A stretch of DNA of 42,672 nt from contig JAEWRJ010000143.1 of assembly GCA_023460055.1 (NCBI GenBank), positions 1 through 42,672 on the forward strand. The letters run 5' to 3'. The DNA comes from Bacillota bacterium. GTDB lineage: Bacteria; Bacillota; Clostridia; Christensenellales; Aristaeellaceae. The notes beneath the pieces were generated by a model, which saw nothing but the letters and a program-made list of their open reading frames with translations, was not told where the DNA came from and made no database searches. A program made the position numbers and the translations under genes. This document shows positions 30,282-39,639 of this stretch, one piece after another (positions within the stretch are counted from its first letter, which is position 1; the number at the start of each line of letters is the position of its first letter).

Positions 30282-32903
30282 ATGAACCAGAATCAGTTTA
30301 CACAAAAGAGCATGGAGGCTCTGCAGCGGGCTCAAGCCCTGGCGAGCGAGTACAGCCAGCAGACGCTGGAACAGGCTCATCTTTTATATGCTCTGCTTGA
30401 AAACCCCCAGGGCTTGATTAGCCAGCTGATGACGAAGATGAACAGGGACGCGGCATTGCTCAGCGCCGCGGCTCTTGAGGAAATTGAAAAGATTCCCCGT
30501 GTAAAAGGCCTGACACGCGAACAGAACAAGGCTTATATATCCCAGGATATGGATAAAGCCATGCAGGAGGCAGGCAGGATCGCAGAGCGGATGAAGGATG
30601 AGTATCTTTCTGTCGAGCACCTTTTCATGGGGCTGATATCCGTGCCTGATCGAAGCGTAAAAGCCCTGTTCAACCGTTTTACGATCAATGAACATGACTT
30701 TTTGACGGCGCTTAATACAGTACGCGGCGCTGCGCGCGTGACGGGCGATAATCCTGAAGATACCTATGAGGCGCTCAGCAAGTATGCAAGCGATCTGGTT
30801 GCTTTGGCACAAAAGCAGAAGCTTGATCCGGTGATTGGCCGTGACGGGGAGATCAGGGACGTGATCCGCATTCTCAGCCGAAAAACCAAGAATAACCCTG
30901 TTTTGATCGGCGAGCCTGGCGTGGGAAAAACCGCTATTGCTGAAGGGCTTGCTCAGCGCATTGTCGCCGGTGACGTGCCGGATAATCTGCGCGACAGAAG
31001 CATCTATTCTCTGGACATGGGCGCGCTGATAGCAGGCGCCAAGTTCCGCGGTGAGTTTGAGGAACGTCTGAAGGCTGTGCTCAATGAGGTCAAGCAATCA
31101 GCCGGACGCATTCTTTTGTTTATCGATGAGCTGCATACCATTGTGGGCGCGGGCAAAACAGAGGGCAGCATGGATGCGGGCAACCTGTTGAAGCCCATGC
31201 TTGCCCGGGGCGAGCTGCACTGCATTGGCGCGACAACGCTGGATGAATACCGCAAATATATAGAAAAGGATCCTGCGCTGGAACGCCGCTTCCAGCCTGT
31301 GCTGGTTGAGGAGCCGACGGTGGAGGATACCATTTCCATCCTTCGCGGTCTGCGTGAACGCTATGAGGTCTTTCACGGCGTAAAAATTCAGGACACTGCG
31401 CTGATAGCGGCCGCTCAGCTGTCCCACCGCTACATCAGCGACCGGTTCCTCCCTGACAAGGCCATTGATCTGGTTGATGAAGCCTGCGCTATGATCCGCA
31501 CGGAGATGGACAGCATGCCGCAGGAACTTGATGAAAAGCGCCGCCGCATCATGCAGCTTGAAATCGAAGAAGCCGCGCTGAAGAAGGAAACGGATAAAAT
31601 GTCTCAGACCCGCCTTGAGCACCTGCAAAAGGAGCTGTCTGATGACAGGGCGACTTTTGCCGAAATGAAATCCAGATGGGAAAATGAAAAGGATGAAGTT
31701 GGCAAGGTGCAGCGCTTGCGAGAGGAAATTGAGAAAGTCGGCGCAGAAATCGCCAAGGCGGAGCGCGAATATGACTTAAACCGGGCTGCGGAGCTTAAAT
31801 ACGGTCAGCTGCCTAAGCTTCAGCAGCAGCTGAGGGAACAGGAGGAAAAGGAAAAAACAGAAAAACGCTCCGGCATGGTTCGTGACAAGATCACTGAGGA
31901 GGAAATCGCGCGCATCGTCGGCCGCTGGACGGGTATTCCGGTCAGCAAGCTGATAGAGTCAGATCGCGAAAAGCTCTTGCGCCTGCCGCAAGAACTCCAC
32001 CGCCGCGTCATCGGCCAGGACGAGGCGGTACAGCTGGTTTCTGATGCTATTTTGCGGTCCAGAGCCGGCATATCGGATGAGGCGCGGCCTATCGGCAGTT
32101 TCCTCTTCCTTGGACCCACGGGCGTAGGCAAAACAGAGCTGGCCAAAGCGCTGGCGGAAAACCTGTTTGACGATGAGCGCAGCCTGATCAGAATTGATAT
32201 GACGGAATACATGGAAAAATTCAGTGTCAGCCGTCTGATCGGCGCTCCTCCCGGATATGTGGGCTATGAGGAAGGCGGACAGCTGACTGAAGCTGTACGC
32301 CGTCATCCTTACAGCGTTGTACTGTTTGATGAAATGGAAAAGGCGCATCCGGATATATTCAATGTATTGCTTCAAATACTGGATGACGGCCGCGTAACAG
32401 ACAGCCAGGGCCGGACGGTGGACTTTAAGAATACTATTCTGATCATGACCAGCAACCTGGGCAGCAGCCAGATTCTTGACGGAATTGACGCGGAAGGCTT
32501 CCTGACGCCCGGCGCAAAAGACCGTGTACAGGGATTATTGAGAAGCCATTTCAAGCCCGAGTTCCTCAACCGCGTGGATGAGACAGTATTCTTCACCCCG
32601 CTTCAAAGACACCAGGTACGGGAGATCATCTTCCTGCTTCTCAAACGGCTGGAAGGCCGCCTGAAGGCTAAGGACCTTGGCCTATATCTGACGGATGAGG
32701 CGGTTGACCGCATGATGGCATTAGGCTATGATCCGGTCTACGGCGCTCGTCCAATGAAGCGATTGTTGCAAAGCAAGATCGAAACCCTGGTCGCAAGAAC
32801 CCTGGTAGAGGGAAGCGTCGCTGCAGGCAGCACACTCGTAATTGATGCCGATCAAAGCGGCGGGTTCAAAATTACCTCTTCATCCGCGAAAGAAGCGCAA
32901 TAA
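30282..32903 (+). CDS. clpB: ATP-dependent disaggregase ClpB
   Basis: ClpB is a hexameric two-ring AAA+ chaperone that pulls proteins out of aggregates together with DnaK. The 873-residue protein shows the N-terminal Clp repeat domain (starting FTQKSMEALQRAQALA), AAA-1 with Walker A GEPGVGKT (210-217), the long coiled-coil middle domain (about 415-535) and AAA-2 with GPTGVGKT (611-618) and the C-terminal ClpB D2 domain. ClpC or ClpE are excluded by the long middle domain. The ATG at 30282 follows GGAGG. The frame continues to a TTG at 30207, but that region contains the promoter and the CtsR box. Confidence 0.97.
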   Translation: MNQNQFTQKSMEALQRAQALASEYSQQTLEQAHLLYALLENPQGLISQLMTKMNRDAALLSAAALEEIEKIPRVKGLTREQNKAYISQDMDKAMQEAGRIAERMKDEYLSVEHLFMGLISVPDRSVKALFNRFTINEHDFLTALNTVRGAARVTGDNPEDTYEALSKYASDLVALAQKQKLDPVIGRDGEIRDVIRILSRKTKNNPVLIGEPGVGKTAIAEGLAQRIVAGDVPDNLRDRSIYSLDMGALIAGAKFRGEFEERLKAVLNEVKQSAGRILLFIDELHTIVGAGKTEGSMDAGNLLKPMLARGELHCIGATTLDEYRKYIEKDPALERRFQPVLVEEPTVEDTISILRGLRERYEVFHGVKIQDTALIAAAQLSHRYISDRFLPDKAIDLVDEACAMIRTEMDSMPQELDEKRRRIMQLEIEEAALKKETDKMSQTRLEHLQKELSDDRATFAEMKSRWENEKDEVGKVQRLREEIEKVGAEIAKAEREYDLNRAAELKYGQLPKLQQQLREQEEKEKTEKRSGMVRDKITEEEIARIVGRWTGIPVSKLIESDREKLLRLPQELHRRVIGQDEAVQLVSDAILRSRAGISDEARPIGSFLFLGPTGVGKTELAKALAENLFDDERSLIRIDMTEYMEKFSVSRLIGAPPGYVGYEEGGQLTEAVRRHPYSVVLFDEMEKAHPDIFNVLLQILDDGRVTDSQGRTVDFKNTILIMTSNLGSSQILDGIDAEGFLTPGAKDRVQGLLRSHFKPEFLNRVDETVFFTPLQRHQVREIIFLLLKRLEGRLKAKDLGLYLTDEAVDRMMALGYDPVYGARPMKRLLQSKIETLVARTLVEGSVAAGSTLVIDADQSGGFKITSSSAKEAQ

Positions 32904-32910
32904 AAATCAG

Positions 32911-32943
32911 CCGGCCCTTTGATCTGTGCGATCCGGGGGCCGG
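32911..32943. terminator. Hairpin between clpB and the coiled-coil gene, likely bidirectional terminator
   Basis: CCGGCCC (32911-32917) pairs with GGGCCGG (32937-32943), with an inner GATC-TGTGC-GATC (32921-32933). Tails: TTTGATT on the plus strand, GATTTTTATT on the minus strand, so it ends the minus gene better than clpB. Confidence 0.6.
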
Positions 32944-32957
32944 TTTGATTCATATGG

Positions 32958-33461
32958 TCAAATTGATGGTGTTTGCGTTAAAGAAGCCGGAGAAGGCCGC
33001 GCTGTAGCAAATGGCGTGACTACCTTCGGCGAGCTTGTCGCTTTGAGGGGAACTTTGTCCGAAGGCGTTTCCTTAGCCGCGGGTGAGGGAATCATGCTTG
33101 GACTCGGACCGGAGTAGGGCGAAGCGGTCATGACATCAGGAACAGGCTCCTCTGTCTCATGGATGCCCGGGGACTTTGTACTCAGGCTCTTGCCAATGGA
33201 CTCAACAACTACATCCAGCTCATCCAGCGTGCTGCGGAGTACACCCTGAACCGAACCAAGGCTTTGCGCAACGCGGGATTTTTCATTCTCCCAGGCAAGC
33301 TTTTCGATTCTTAGGGCATCCAGATTCTTGTTTAAGTCCTCTATCTGGGCGTCCAGCAGCTTGAGCTGGCGCTGGTCCCCCGCCTTTTCAAACACCAAAT
33401 AACCGATAGAGGCCAGACAGATGACCAGAAAAGCGATCAGTGTGTAGCTTGATTTCTTCAT
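32958..33461 (-). CDS. Membrane-anchored coiled-coil protein with Ser/Thr/Pro-rich tail
   Basis: I do not recognise a family. The 167-residue protein has a lysine-containing start (MKKSSYT), one membrane helix (about 6-25), a coiled coil of about 70 residues (QRQLKLLDAQIEDLNKNLDALRIEKLA to about 95) and then a low-complexity tail rich in Ser, Pro, Thr and Ala to the end. The architecture resembles small envelope proteins of the FtsL/DivIC kind only in size and plan, with no sequence link, and the tail could be exposed in the wall. The ATG at 33461 has AGGGAG 7 nt upstream; the longer frame to 33479 lacks one. Confidence 0.65.
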   Translation of the reverse strand: MKKSSYTLIAFLVICLASIGYLVFEKAGDQRQLKLLDAQIEDLNKNLDALRIEKLAWENEKSRVAQSLGSVQGVLRSTLDELDVVVESIGKSLSTKSPGIHETEEPVPDVMTASPYSGPSPSMIPSPAAKETPSDKVPLKATSSPKVVTPFATARPSPASLTQTPSI

Positions 33462-33555
33462 CGGCACACTCCCTCTCATAAACTTTTACCTTATTCTATC
33501 ACCATTTACAGTCCCTGCCTATCCCTGCCATGCCCTGTACGGCAAGTGAAAAGGA

Positions 33556-33564
33556 TGATATAAT
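33556..33564 (+). promoter_or_regulatory. Extended -10 promoter for pgsA-guaB
   Basis: TGATATAAT (33556-33564) is a perfect extended -10; the -35 is weak. Initiation near 33571 gives a leader of about 20 nt with AAAGGAG before the ATG at 33592. Confidence 0.55.
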
Positions 33565-33591
33565 CAAGTGAATTTGAAAGGAGCAACCAAC

Positions 33592-34176
33592 ATGCAAGAG
33601 GGCAAACAGAACATCTGGAATGCGCCGAATATCCTCACCATGCTGCGCCTTTTGCTGATTCCCATTTACTGGGTGCTGATGATGGTTCGTGACAATGAGA
33701 CAGCTGCTCTCATTGTTTTTGTTACCGCCTCCATAACTGACCTGCTGGATGGGTATATTGCCAGGCATTACAACCAGGTTACCGACTGGGGAAAACTATT
33801 TGATCCTCTGGCTGACAAGCTGATGGTGGTCAGCGTGATGATGACGCTGGTATTAAAGGGTGCAGTCCCGCTTATCATCCTGATCATCATTGGAATTAAA
33901 GAGATCATCATGGTTGCGGGCGCGGCTTGCATGCTGCGGCGCAAGATCGTCGTTTACTCAAAGCCGGTCGGCAAGACGGCCCAATTCACGATGGTCGCAG
34001 GCATGATCCTGGCCTTTTTCAGACATAACTTTTCGGCACCGTTCCATGTATATGTCCTTTGGCTGGCCACAGCCCTGACTCTCTCAGCCATGGTATACTA
34101 CAGCCTCGCGTGTATCAGAGCCCTGGGTGGGCACGACCAAGGTGCCGGCATTCAAGAAGATAGGAAGGTGCAATAA
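33592..34176 (+). CDS. pgsA: CDP-diacylglycerol--glycerol-3-phosphate 3-phosphatidyltransferase
   Basis: PgsA makes phosphatidylglycerophosphate, the committed step to phosphatidylglycerol, in the membrane. The 194-residue protein has the CDP-alcohol phosphatidyltransferase motif D-x2-DG-x2-AR-x8-G-x3-D-x3-D fully conserved (DLLDGYIAR...GKLFDPLAD, about residues 45-70) and several membrane helices; its start (NAPNILTMLRLLLIP) is typical. ATG at 33592, 8 nt after AAGGAG, is preferred over an upstream GTG. It is immediately followed by guaB, with TAA and ATG only 1 bp apart. Confidence 0.94.
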   Translation: MQEGKQNIWNAPNILTMLRLLLIPIYWVLMMVRDNETAALIVFVTASITDLLDGYIARHYNQVTDWGKLFDPLADKLMVVSVMMTLVLKGAVPLIILIIIGIKEIIMVAGAACMLRRKIVVYSKPVGKTAQFTMVAGMILAFFRHNFSAPFHVYVLWLATALTLSAMVYYSLACIRALGGHDQGAGIQEDRKVQ

Positions 34177-34177
34177 G

Positions 34178-35644
34178 ATGTTATCAAATCAAATCCGTGA
34201 AGGCCTTACCTTTGACGATGTTTTACTGATTCCCAGAAAGAGCGATATACTGCCCAAAGAGGTGGACGTTTCTGTACAGCTGACAAAAAAAATCCGGCTG
34301 AACATTCCCCTCATTTCAGCTGCCATGGATACCGTCACCGATGCCCGTATGGGGATCGCGATGGCGCGTGAAGGCGGCGTGGGCGTGATTCATAAGAACA
34401 TGAGCATGGACAGGCAGGCCGCGGAGGTTGATAAAGTCAAACGCAGTGAGCACGGCGTGATCACCGATCCCTTTTACCTGTCCCCCCACCATTTGATCGC
34501 CGATGCCAAGGCGCTGATGGCCCGTTACCACATTTCCGGCGTGCCGATCACGGATGAAAATGGCATTTTAGTGGGCATACTCACCAACCGCGATTTGCGC
34601 TTTGAAGAGGATGACAGCCGCTCCATCGGCGAGGTCATGACCACCAAGAACCTGGTCACCGCCGTCGAAGGGACTACGCTCGAGGAAGCCAAGAAACTTC
34701 TGGCCGCGCATCGCATTGAAAAGCTGCCCATCGTGGATAAGGATTTCCACCTGCGCGGCCTGATCACCATCAAAGATATCGAAAAAACCACCAAATATCC
34801 CAATTCAGCCAAGGATCATAACGGCCGGCTATTGTGCGCTGCCGCGGTCGGCGTATCCCAGGACATGATGGACCGCGTCCGATCATTGATTGCCGCGAAG
34901 GCTGATATTATTTCGATCGATACTGCCCACGGCCACAGCGCTTCAGTGCTCAGCGCGGTTGAGCGTATCCGCTCCGCCTTTCCTGAGATCACGCTGTTCG
35001 CGGGCAATGTCGCTACAGCTGCCGCTACCAGAGACCTGATCAGCGCAGGCGCTGATGTGATCAAGGTGGGCATCGGCCCAGGCTCTATCTGCACCACGCG
35101 CGTTGTATCAGGCATTGGTGTACCGCAAATTACAGCAGTGGCAGACTGCGCCGAGGAAGCCGACAAGTATGGCGTAAAGGTCATCGCTGATGGCGGCATC
35201 AAGTATTCAGGGGATATCGCCAAGGCGATAGGCGCAGGCGCGGGCGCCGTTATGCTGGGCAGCCTGCTGGCCGGTACAGAGGAAAGCCCCGGTCAGACCG
35301 AGATCTACCAGGGCCGCAGCTTTAAAGTGTACCGCGGTATGGGCTCCATGGGCGCGATGGAACAGGCGTACGGCAGTTCAGACCGCTACTTCCAGGAAGA
35401 TGCCAAAAAACTTGTTCCCGAAGGCGTGGAAGGACGCGTGCCGTACAAGGGCGCCCTTTCCGATACCGCATTCCAGCTCATGGGCGGATTGCGAAGCGCG
35501 ATGGGCTACTGCGGCACCAGAACCATCGAGGAATTGAGGCGAAACGCCGAGTTTGTGCGTATCACCTCGGCGGGCCTGACCGAAAGCCATCCGCACGATA
35601 TCTTTATCACCAAGGAAGCGCCGAATTACTCAAGAATGGACTAA
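34178..35644 (+). CDS. guaB: Inosine-5'-monophosphate dehydrogenase
   Basis: GuaB oxidises IMP to XMP with NAD+, the first committed step of GMP synthesis. The 488-residue protein has the usual catalytic barrel interrupted by two CBS domains (about 95-205: VMTTKNLVTAVEGTTLEEAKKLL and partner). The catalytic Cys305 lies in GPGSICTTRVVSG, and the phosphate-binding and flap segments GGIKYSGDIAKAIGAGA, GMGSMGAM and YFQEDAKKLVPEG are clear. The longer frame (to 34127) runs into pgsA; the ATG at 34178 is used, with GGAAGG about 10 nt before it. A strong hairpin terminator follows. Confidence 0.97.
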   Translation: MLSNQIREGLTFDDVLLIPRKSDILPKEVDVSVQLTKKIRLNIPLISAAMDTVTDARMGIAMAREGGVGVIHKNMSMDRQAAEVDKVKRSEHGVITDPFYLSPHHLIADAKALMARYHISGVPITDENGILVGILTNRDLRFEEDDSRSIGEVMTTKNLVTAVEGTTLEEAKKLLAAHRIEKLPIVDKDFHLRGLITIKDIEKTTKYPNSAKDHNGRLLCAAAVGVSQDMMDRVRSLIAAKADIISIDTAHGHSASVLSAVERIRSAFPEITLFAGNVATAAATRDLISAGADVIKVGIGPGSICTTRVVSGIGVPQITAVADCAEEADKYGVKVIADGGIKYSGDIAKAIGAGAGAVMLGSLLAGTEESPGQTEIYQGRSFKVYRGMGSMGAMEQAYGSSDRYFQEDAKKLVPEGVEGRVPYKGALSDTAFQLMGGLRSAMGYCGTRTIEELRRNAEFVRITSAGLTESHPHDIFITKEAPNYSRMD

Positions 35645-35679
35645 ACCGTTTCATTGCTCAAGCGCAGAATTTATTGATC

Positions 35680-35716
35680 AAATCAAAACCGCCGGTTATG
35701 CCGGCGGTTTTGATTT
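35680..35716. terminator. Bidirectional terminator between guaB and potD
   Basis: A perfect 16-bp stem (arms 35680-35695 and 35701-35716) around the loop TTATG, with AAAA/TTTT at the stem ends so that a U-rich tract forms on either strand. It stops guaB on the plus strand and the pot operon on the minus strand. Confidence 0.92.
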
Positions 35717-35734
35717 GAAAGAAATTGAACGGAT

Positions 35735-36778
35735 TTACCGGGCGTTCTTCACCTGCGACCAGAGCGCGTTGTAGATCGTCATGAACTCCGGAGGAATGTC
35801 ATAGAAAAACTCACAGGTATCAATAACTTCCTTCGTGGGATTCAGGTTGGCGTTCTCCAGGTATTCATCTCCCAGAAGGTCAACGGCTCCCTGAATGGGG
35901 GTGGAATACTGAATGTAATCCTGGTTCATCCTGGCGATGTCCGGCCTGCTCAGGAAGTTGATCAGGATGTTGGCATTTTCGGGATTTTTTGCTGCCTTGG
36001 GAACCACCATGCCATCGACCCAGACATTGGAGCCTTCCTTTGGCACGGAATAGGCAAGATTCTCATTGAGGTCGATGGCATACTGCGCGTCTCCGGACCA
36101 TACTACGCCGAGGATGGCTTCCCCTGCCACCATTTTGTCCTTCGTTTCATCGACCTGATAGGCCTTGACAATGCCATCCTGCTTCTGCTTGACCAGAAGA
36201 TCCTTGGCAGCGTTGAGTTCAAGCGGATCACGCGTGTTCATCGAATAGCCAAGATACTTCAGCGCCAGCCCGAGGCTGTCGCGGATGGAATCCAGCATGA
36301 ATACTTCGCCTTTGTAAGTTTCATCAAACAGTACAGCCCAGCTGTCGATGGGGCCGTTGACACGGGTGGTGTCGTACAAGATGCCGACCGTTCCCCACAT
36401 ATAGGGGACGGAATATTGATGATCCGGATCATAGGATGGGTTTTGAAGCCACTCAAGCGTGCCCGCCGCGTTAGGAATGAGGGACATATCCAGTTCCAGC
36501 AGCAGATCCTCCTTGATCAGACGCTCGATCACATAGTCTGACGGGAAGATCACGTCAAACGCGGAGGGATTGGTGCGCACCTGAACCATCATGTCCTCGT
36601 TGGTGGTGAAGTTCATATAATTCACCTTGATGCCGGTTTCTGTTTCAAACATCGTCAGGGCTTCCGGGTCGATATAGTCTTCCCAGTTGAATACGTTGAC
36701 AACACCTTCCGCATGGGCGGCTGGCAGCAGGGCAAGCATCAGCAGGGCAATGAGAACCAGAGAATAGATCTTTTTCAA
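35735..36778 (-). CDS. potD: Spermidine/putrescine ABC transporter, substrate-binding protein
   Basis: PotD captures polyamines outside the membrane for the PotABC importer. The 347-residue protein has a signal peptide (1-23, MLALLPAAHA) and the PotD-type start VVNVFNWEDYIDPEALTMFETETG, with binding-cleft segments such as SDYVIERLIKEDLLLELD and VPYMWGTVGI further on. The signal peptide shows no lipobox Cys. TTG start, 9 nt after AAGGAGG. It is the last gene of the operon, 33 bp after potC, just before the terminator. Which polyamine it binds cannot be told by eye. Confidence 0.94.
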   Translation of the reverse strand: MKKIYSLVLIALLMLALLPAAHAEGVVNVFNWEDYIDPEALTMFETETGIKVNYMNFTTNEDMMVQVRTNPSAFDVIFPSDYVIERLIKEDLLLELDMSLIPNAAGTLEWLQNPSYDPDHQYSVPYMWGTVGILYDTTRVNGPIDSWAVLFDETYKGEVFMLDSIRDSLGLALKYLGYSMNTRDPLELNAAKDLLVKQKQDGIVKAYQVDETKDKMVAGEAILGVVWSGDAQYAIDLNENLAYSVPKEGSNVWVDGMVVPKAAKNPENANILINFLSRPDIARMNQDYIQYSTPIQGAVDLLGDEYLENANLNPTKEVIDTCEFFYDIPPEFMTIYNALWSQVKNAR

Positions 36779-36811
36779 TCGCAGGTACCTCCTTAAGGAT
36801 ATTTGATCAAC

Positions 36812-37576
36812 TTATTTTGACTCGGCAGTACGCCGGTTGACCACAAGAAGTAAAATGAGAAGAGCGACAAACATCAGAGCGCTCAGCGCGTTCATCGTGG
36901 GCTTGATACCCTTTCGCGCTTCGGAGTAGATCAGCGTGGACAGGTTCTGTACCAGCGGGCTGGTCGTGAAGTAGCTGATCGTAAAATCATCAAGCGACAG
37001 CGTAAAGGCCAGAATGGCTCCCGTAATTACGCCTGGCCGAATGGCCGGCAGGATCACCTTCCTGAGCGCGTAGCCGGGCGTAGCCCCAAGGTCAAGCGCC
37101 GCCTCGTAGCTGAAGCTGTTCATTTCCTTGAGCTTTGGCAGCACCGAGAGCACAACATAAGGCGTATTGAAGGTAATATGTGCCAGCAGCATCGTCACGT
37201 AACCGCGCTCCACCTTTGTAAAAATGAACAGGAGCATTAATGATATACCCGTTACGATGTCAGGCATCGTCATGGGGATGTTTGTCATCGTCATCATCAG
37301 GCCTTGCGGGCGCTTGCTCATGGCATGGATGCCGATAGCGGCCATGGTTCCCAGAACAGTTGAAAACATTGAAGCAAGCAGCGCGATGCTGATTGTAACA
37401 TAGAGCGCTTCCATGATATTGGGGCTCTGGAACAGCTGCGCATACCAGCGCAGGGAAAAACCCTCCCATTTGGCGCGGCTGACGCCCGCGTTAAAGGACT
37501 GAAATATCAGCACCGCGATGGGGACATATAAAAACAGCAGGATGATGGCCAGATAGGCGCGCTTGAGTATCTTCAT
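36812..37576 (-). CDS. potC: Spermidine/putrescine ABC transporter permease PotC
   Basis: A 254-residue membrane permease with six predicted helices and the ATPase-docking EAA loop (EAALDLGATPGYALRKVILPAIRPG, about 150-174), typical of PotC; its start (ILKRAYLAIILLFLYVPIAVLIFQSFN) is also family-like. It pairs with PotB in the membrane and takes energy from PotA. The start overlaps the last base of the potB stop (TGATG), so the two are coupled. Confidence 0.94.
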   Translation of the reverse strand: MKILKRAYLAIILLFLYVPIAVLIFQSFNAGVSRAKWEGFSLRWYAQLFQSPNIMEALYVTISIALLASMFSTVLGTMAAIGIHAMSKRPQGLMMTMTNIPMTMPDIVTGISLMLLFIFTKVERGYVTMLLAHITFNTPYVVLSVLPKLKEMNSFSYEAALDLGATPGYALRKVILPAIRPGVITGAILAFTLSLDDFTISYFTTSPLVQNLSTLIYSEARKGIKPTMNALSALMFVALLILLLVVNRRTAESK

Positions 37577-38568
37577 CAGATCAGGCTCCCCCCTTCTCCC
37601 TCAGGATCGACCTTGCGAAGCAGGCCGAGGCTTAACAGGATCAGTACCATCATCACCAGGCTCAGCGCGCTGCCGACATTCCAGTCGTCAGCGCTGAGGA
37701 AGGTGCGCTCGATCAGGTCGCCGAACATCTCGGTATTGCCGCCGCCCAGCACGCGCGGGATAAAGAAGGTGGTGACGGACGGCATAAACACCATCGTGAT
37801 GCCGGAGACGATGCCCGGCATGCTGATGGGAAAGATGACCCGCCAGAATGTCTTCCATTTGTTGGCGCCCAGATCCATCGCGGCTTCCGAGAGCTTGCTG
37901 TCCTGGCGGCTCAAAGAGTTATAGATCGGGAAGACCATAAAGGGCAGGTAGTTATACACCATGCCAAGCAATACAGCCTGCGAGTTATACATCAGCTTTG
38001 CTTTGCCAAAACCAAGGCTTTGCAGGACCGTGTTGATCAGACCATTATCCTCAAGCAAACTCATCCAGGCAATCGTGCGCAGCAGGAAGTTCATCCACAT
38101 GGGGATGATGAACAGCACAACGATCGTCGCGCCAAGCTTGAATTCACGGTCAGCCATGATGAGCGCGGCGGGATAGCCAACCAGAAAGGAAATCCCTGTG
38201 CAAAGGAAGGCCATCCAAAGTGAATACACAAGCGTATCAACGTTGACCATTCCCCTGGCTCCCATGCCAAGCGCCTGGGGGTCAAAGCCCTGCGCAATCA
38301 GCTCGTTCTTCATTCCTCTGTTGCTATCCCAGAAGTTGGCAAAGTTTTCAAGCGTAAATTGCCCCGATTTGTTCGTAAGGGCATAGTATCCGATCAGAAT
38401 AAGCGGAACGATGGTGGAAATGATCATCCAAAGCGTATAGGGCCAGGCATAAAATGAACGCCTGATGCCTTTGTTGCGGCGGATCATTTGAACAAGCAGC
38501 AATACAAAGCCGGCGAGGCCAAGCCCCATCAGCCAAAATGACCAGGAAGGCAGACTTGGGCTATTCAT
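37576..38568 (-). CDS. potB: Spermidine/putrescine ABC transporter permease PotB
   Basis: A 330-residue permease, somewhat longer than typical PotB. The EAA loop is present (SEAAMDLGANKWKTFWRVIFP). An additional helix at the N-terminus (about 9-28), followed by a basic stretch, precedes the usual first helix at 42-62. The rest resembles PotB. Its start overlaps the potA stop by 8 bp, with AGGAG 7 nt upstream. Confidence 0.92.
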   Translation of the reverse strand: MNSPSLPSWSFWLMGLGLAGFVLLLVQMIRRNKGIRRSFYAWPYTLWMIISTIVPLILIGYYALTNKSGQFTLENFANFWDSNRGMKNELIAQGFDPQALGMGARGMVNVDTLVYSLWMAFLCTGISFLVGYPAALIMADREFKLGATIVVLFIIPMWMNFLLRTIAWMSLLEDNGLINTVLQSLGFGKAKLMYNSQAVLLGMVYNYLPFMVFPIYNSLSRQDSKLSEAAMDLGANKWKTFWRVIFPISMPGIVSGITMVFMPSVTTFFIPRVLGGGNTEMFGDLIERTFLSADDWNVGSALSLVMMVLILLSLGLLRKVDPEGEGGSLI

Positions 38569-39625
38569 TGTTCGTCTCCTCCTGCATGGGCTTCATGATG
38601 TGGATGTTAAAAGGCACAATAGACAGCCCTACCACGGATCCCTCCGGCTGCATGCTGGTGGAATGCACCTTCCAGTTAAAGCCGCCCGCATCGATCATCA
38701 TCTCATAATGAACGCCTTTAAAAAGAACGCTCTTCACCGTTCCGGTCAGCTGCCCGACATCCTCGCCGAGGATCACGATATCTTCAGGCCGGATCAATAC
38801 ATCCACCGGGGAGTCAGCGGGAAAGCCAAAGTCCACGCAGGTAAAGTTGGCGCCGCAGAAATTGACCAGCTCGTCGCGCACCATGCGGCCGCGGATAATG
38901 TTGCTTTCGCCGATAAAGTTGGCGATAAATGCGGATTTTGGTTCATCGTAAATATGCTTGGGCGTGCCGATCTGGGCAATATTTCCGTCCTTCATCACGA
39001 CGATGGTGTCAGACATGGTCAGCGCCTCTTCCTGGTCGTGGGTCACAAAGATGAAAGTGATGCCCAGGCGCTGCTGCATACGTTTCAGTTCCAGCTGCAT
39101 GCCTTTGCGCAGCTTGAGATCAAGGGCGCCCAGAGGCTCGTCAAGCAGCAGTACTTCAGGTTCATTGACCAGGGCTCGTGCGATTGCTACGCGCTGCTGC
39201 TGGCCGCCGGAGAGAGAGTCCACACGGCGTTTGCCGTACTCGCGAAGATTGACCAGGTCAAGCATGCTGTCCACGCGCTTGTTTATTTCATCTTTGGGCC
39301 GTTTTGCAACCTTGAGGCCGAAGGCAATGTTTTCATATACATTAAGGTGCGGAAACAGCGCGTACTTTTGAAATACGGTATTTACACGCCGCTTATACGG
39401 CGGGAGATCTGTAATATCCTGACCGTCAAACAGCACGCGTCCGGCTGTCGGCTTTTCAAAGCCGCCGATGATTCGAAGCGTGGTTGTTTTCCCGCACCCG
39501 GAAGGACCAAGCAGGGTCAGAAACTCATTCTTGCGCACATATAGATTGATATCGTTCAGCACGGGCGTGCCATCGTATTCCTTCGAGATGTTTTCAAGTC
39601 TGATCAGCCTTGTTTTTTCCTGCAT
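38561..39625 (-). CDS. potA: Spermidine/putrescine ABC transporter ATPase PotA
   Basis: The 354-residue ATPase drives polyamine import. The nucleotide-binding domain has Walker A GPSGCGKT (40-47), the signature LSGGQ (138-142) and Walker B LLLDEP (159-164), all canonical. The C-terminal part (from about 240) is the TOBE-type regulatory domain with the IRPEDI segment usual for PotA. ATG with GGAGG 5 nt upstream. It lies 14 bp after the XRE-cupin regulator gene and overlaps potB by 8 bp. Confidence 0.95.
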   Translation of the reverse strand: MQEKTRLIRLENISKEYDGTPVLNDINLYVRKNEFLTLLGPSGCGKTTTLRIIGGFEKPTAGRVLFDGQDITDLPPYKRRVNTVFQKYALFPHLNVYENIAFGLKVAKRPKDEINKRVDSMLDLVNLREYGKRRVDSLSGGQQQRVAIARALVNEPEVLLLDEPLGALDLKLRKGMQLELKRMQQRLGITFIFVTHDQEEALTMSDTIVVMKDGNIAQIGTPKHIYDEPKSAFIANFIGESNIIRGRMVRDELVNFCGANFTCVDFGFPADSPVDVLIRPEDIVILGEDVGQLTGTVKSVLFKGVHYEMMIDAGGFNWKVHSTSMQPEGSVVGLSIVPFNIHIMKPMQEETNNE

Positions 39626-39639
39626 GAGAGCCTCCGATG

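Noticed and set aside
38600..39544. 314-codon open frame on the plus strand opposite potA
   Set aside because: Shadow of potA: no ribosome binding site, no recognisable domain and a His-rich composition from reverse-complement codons.
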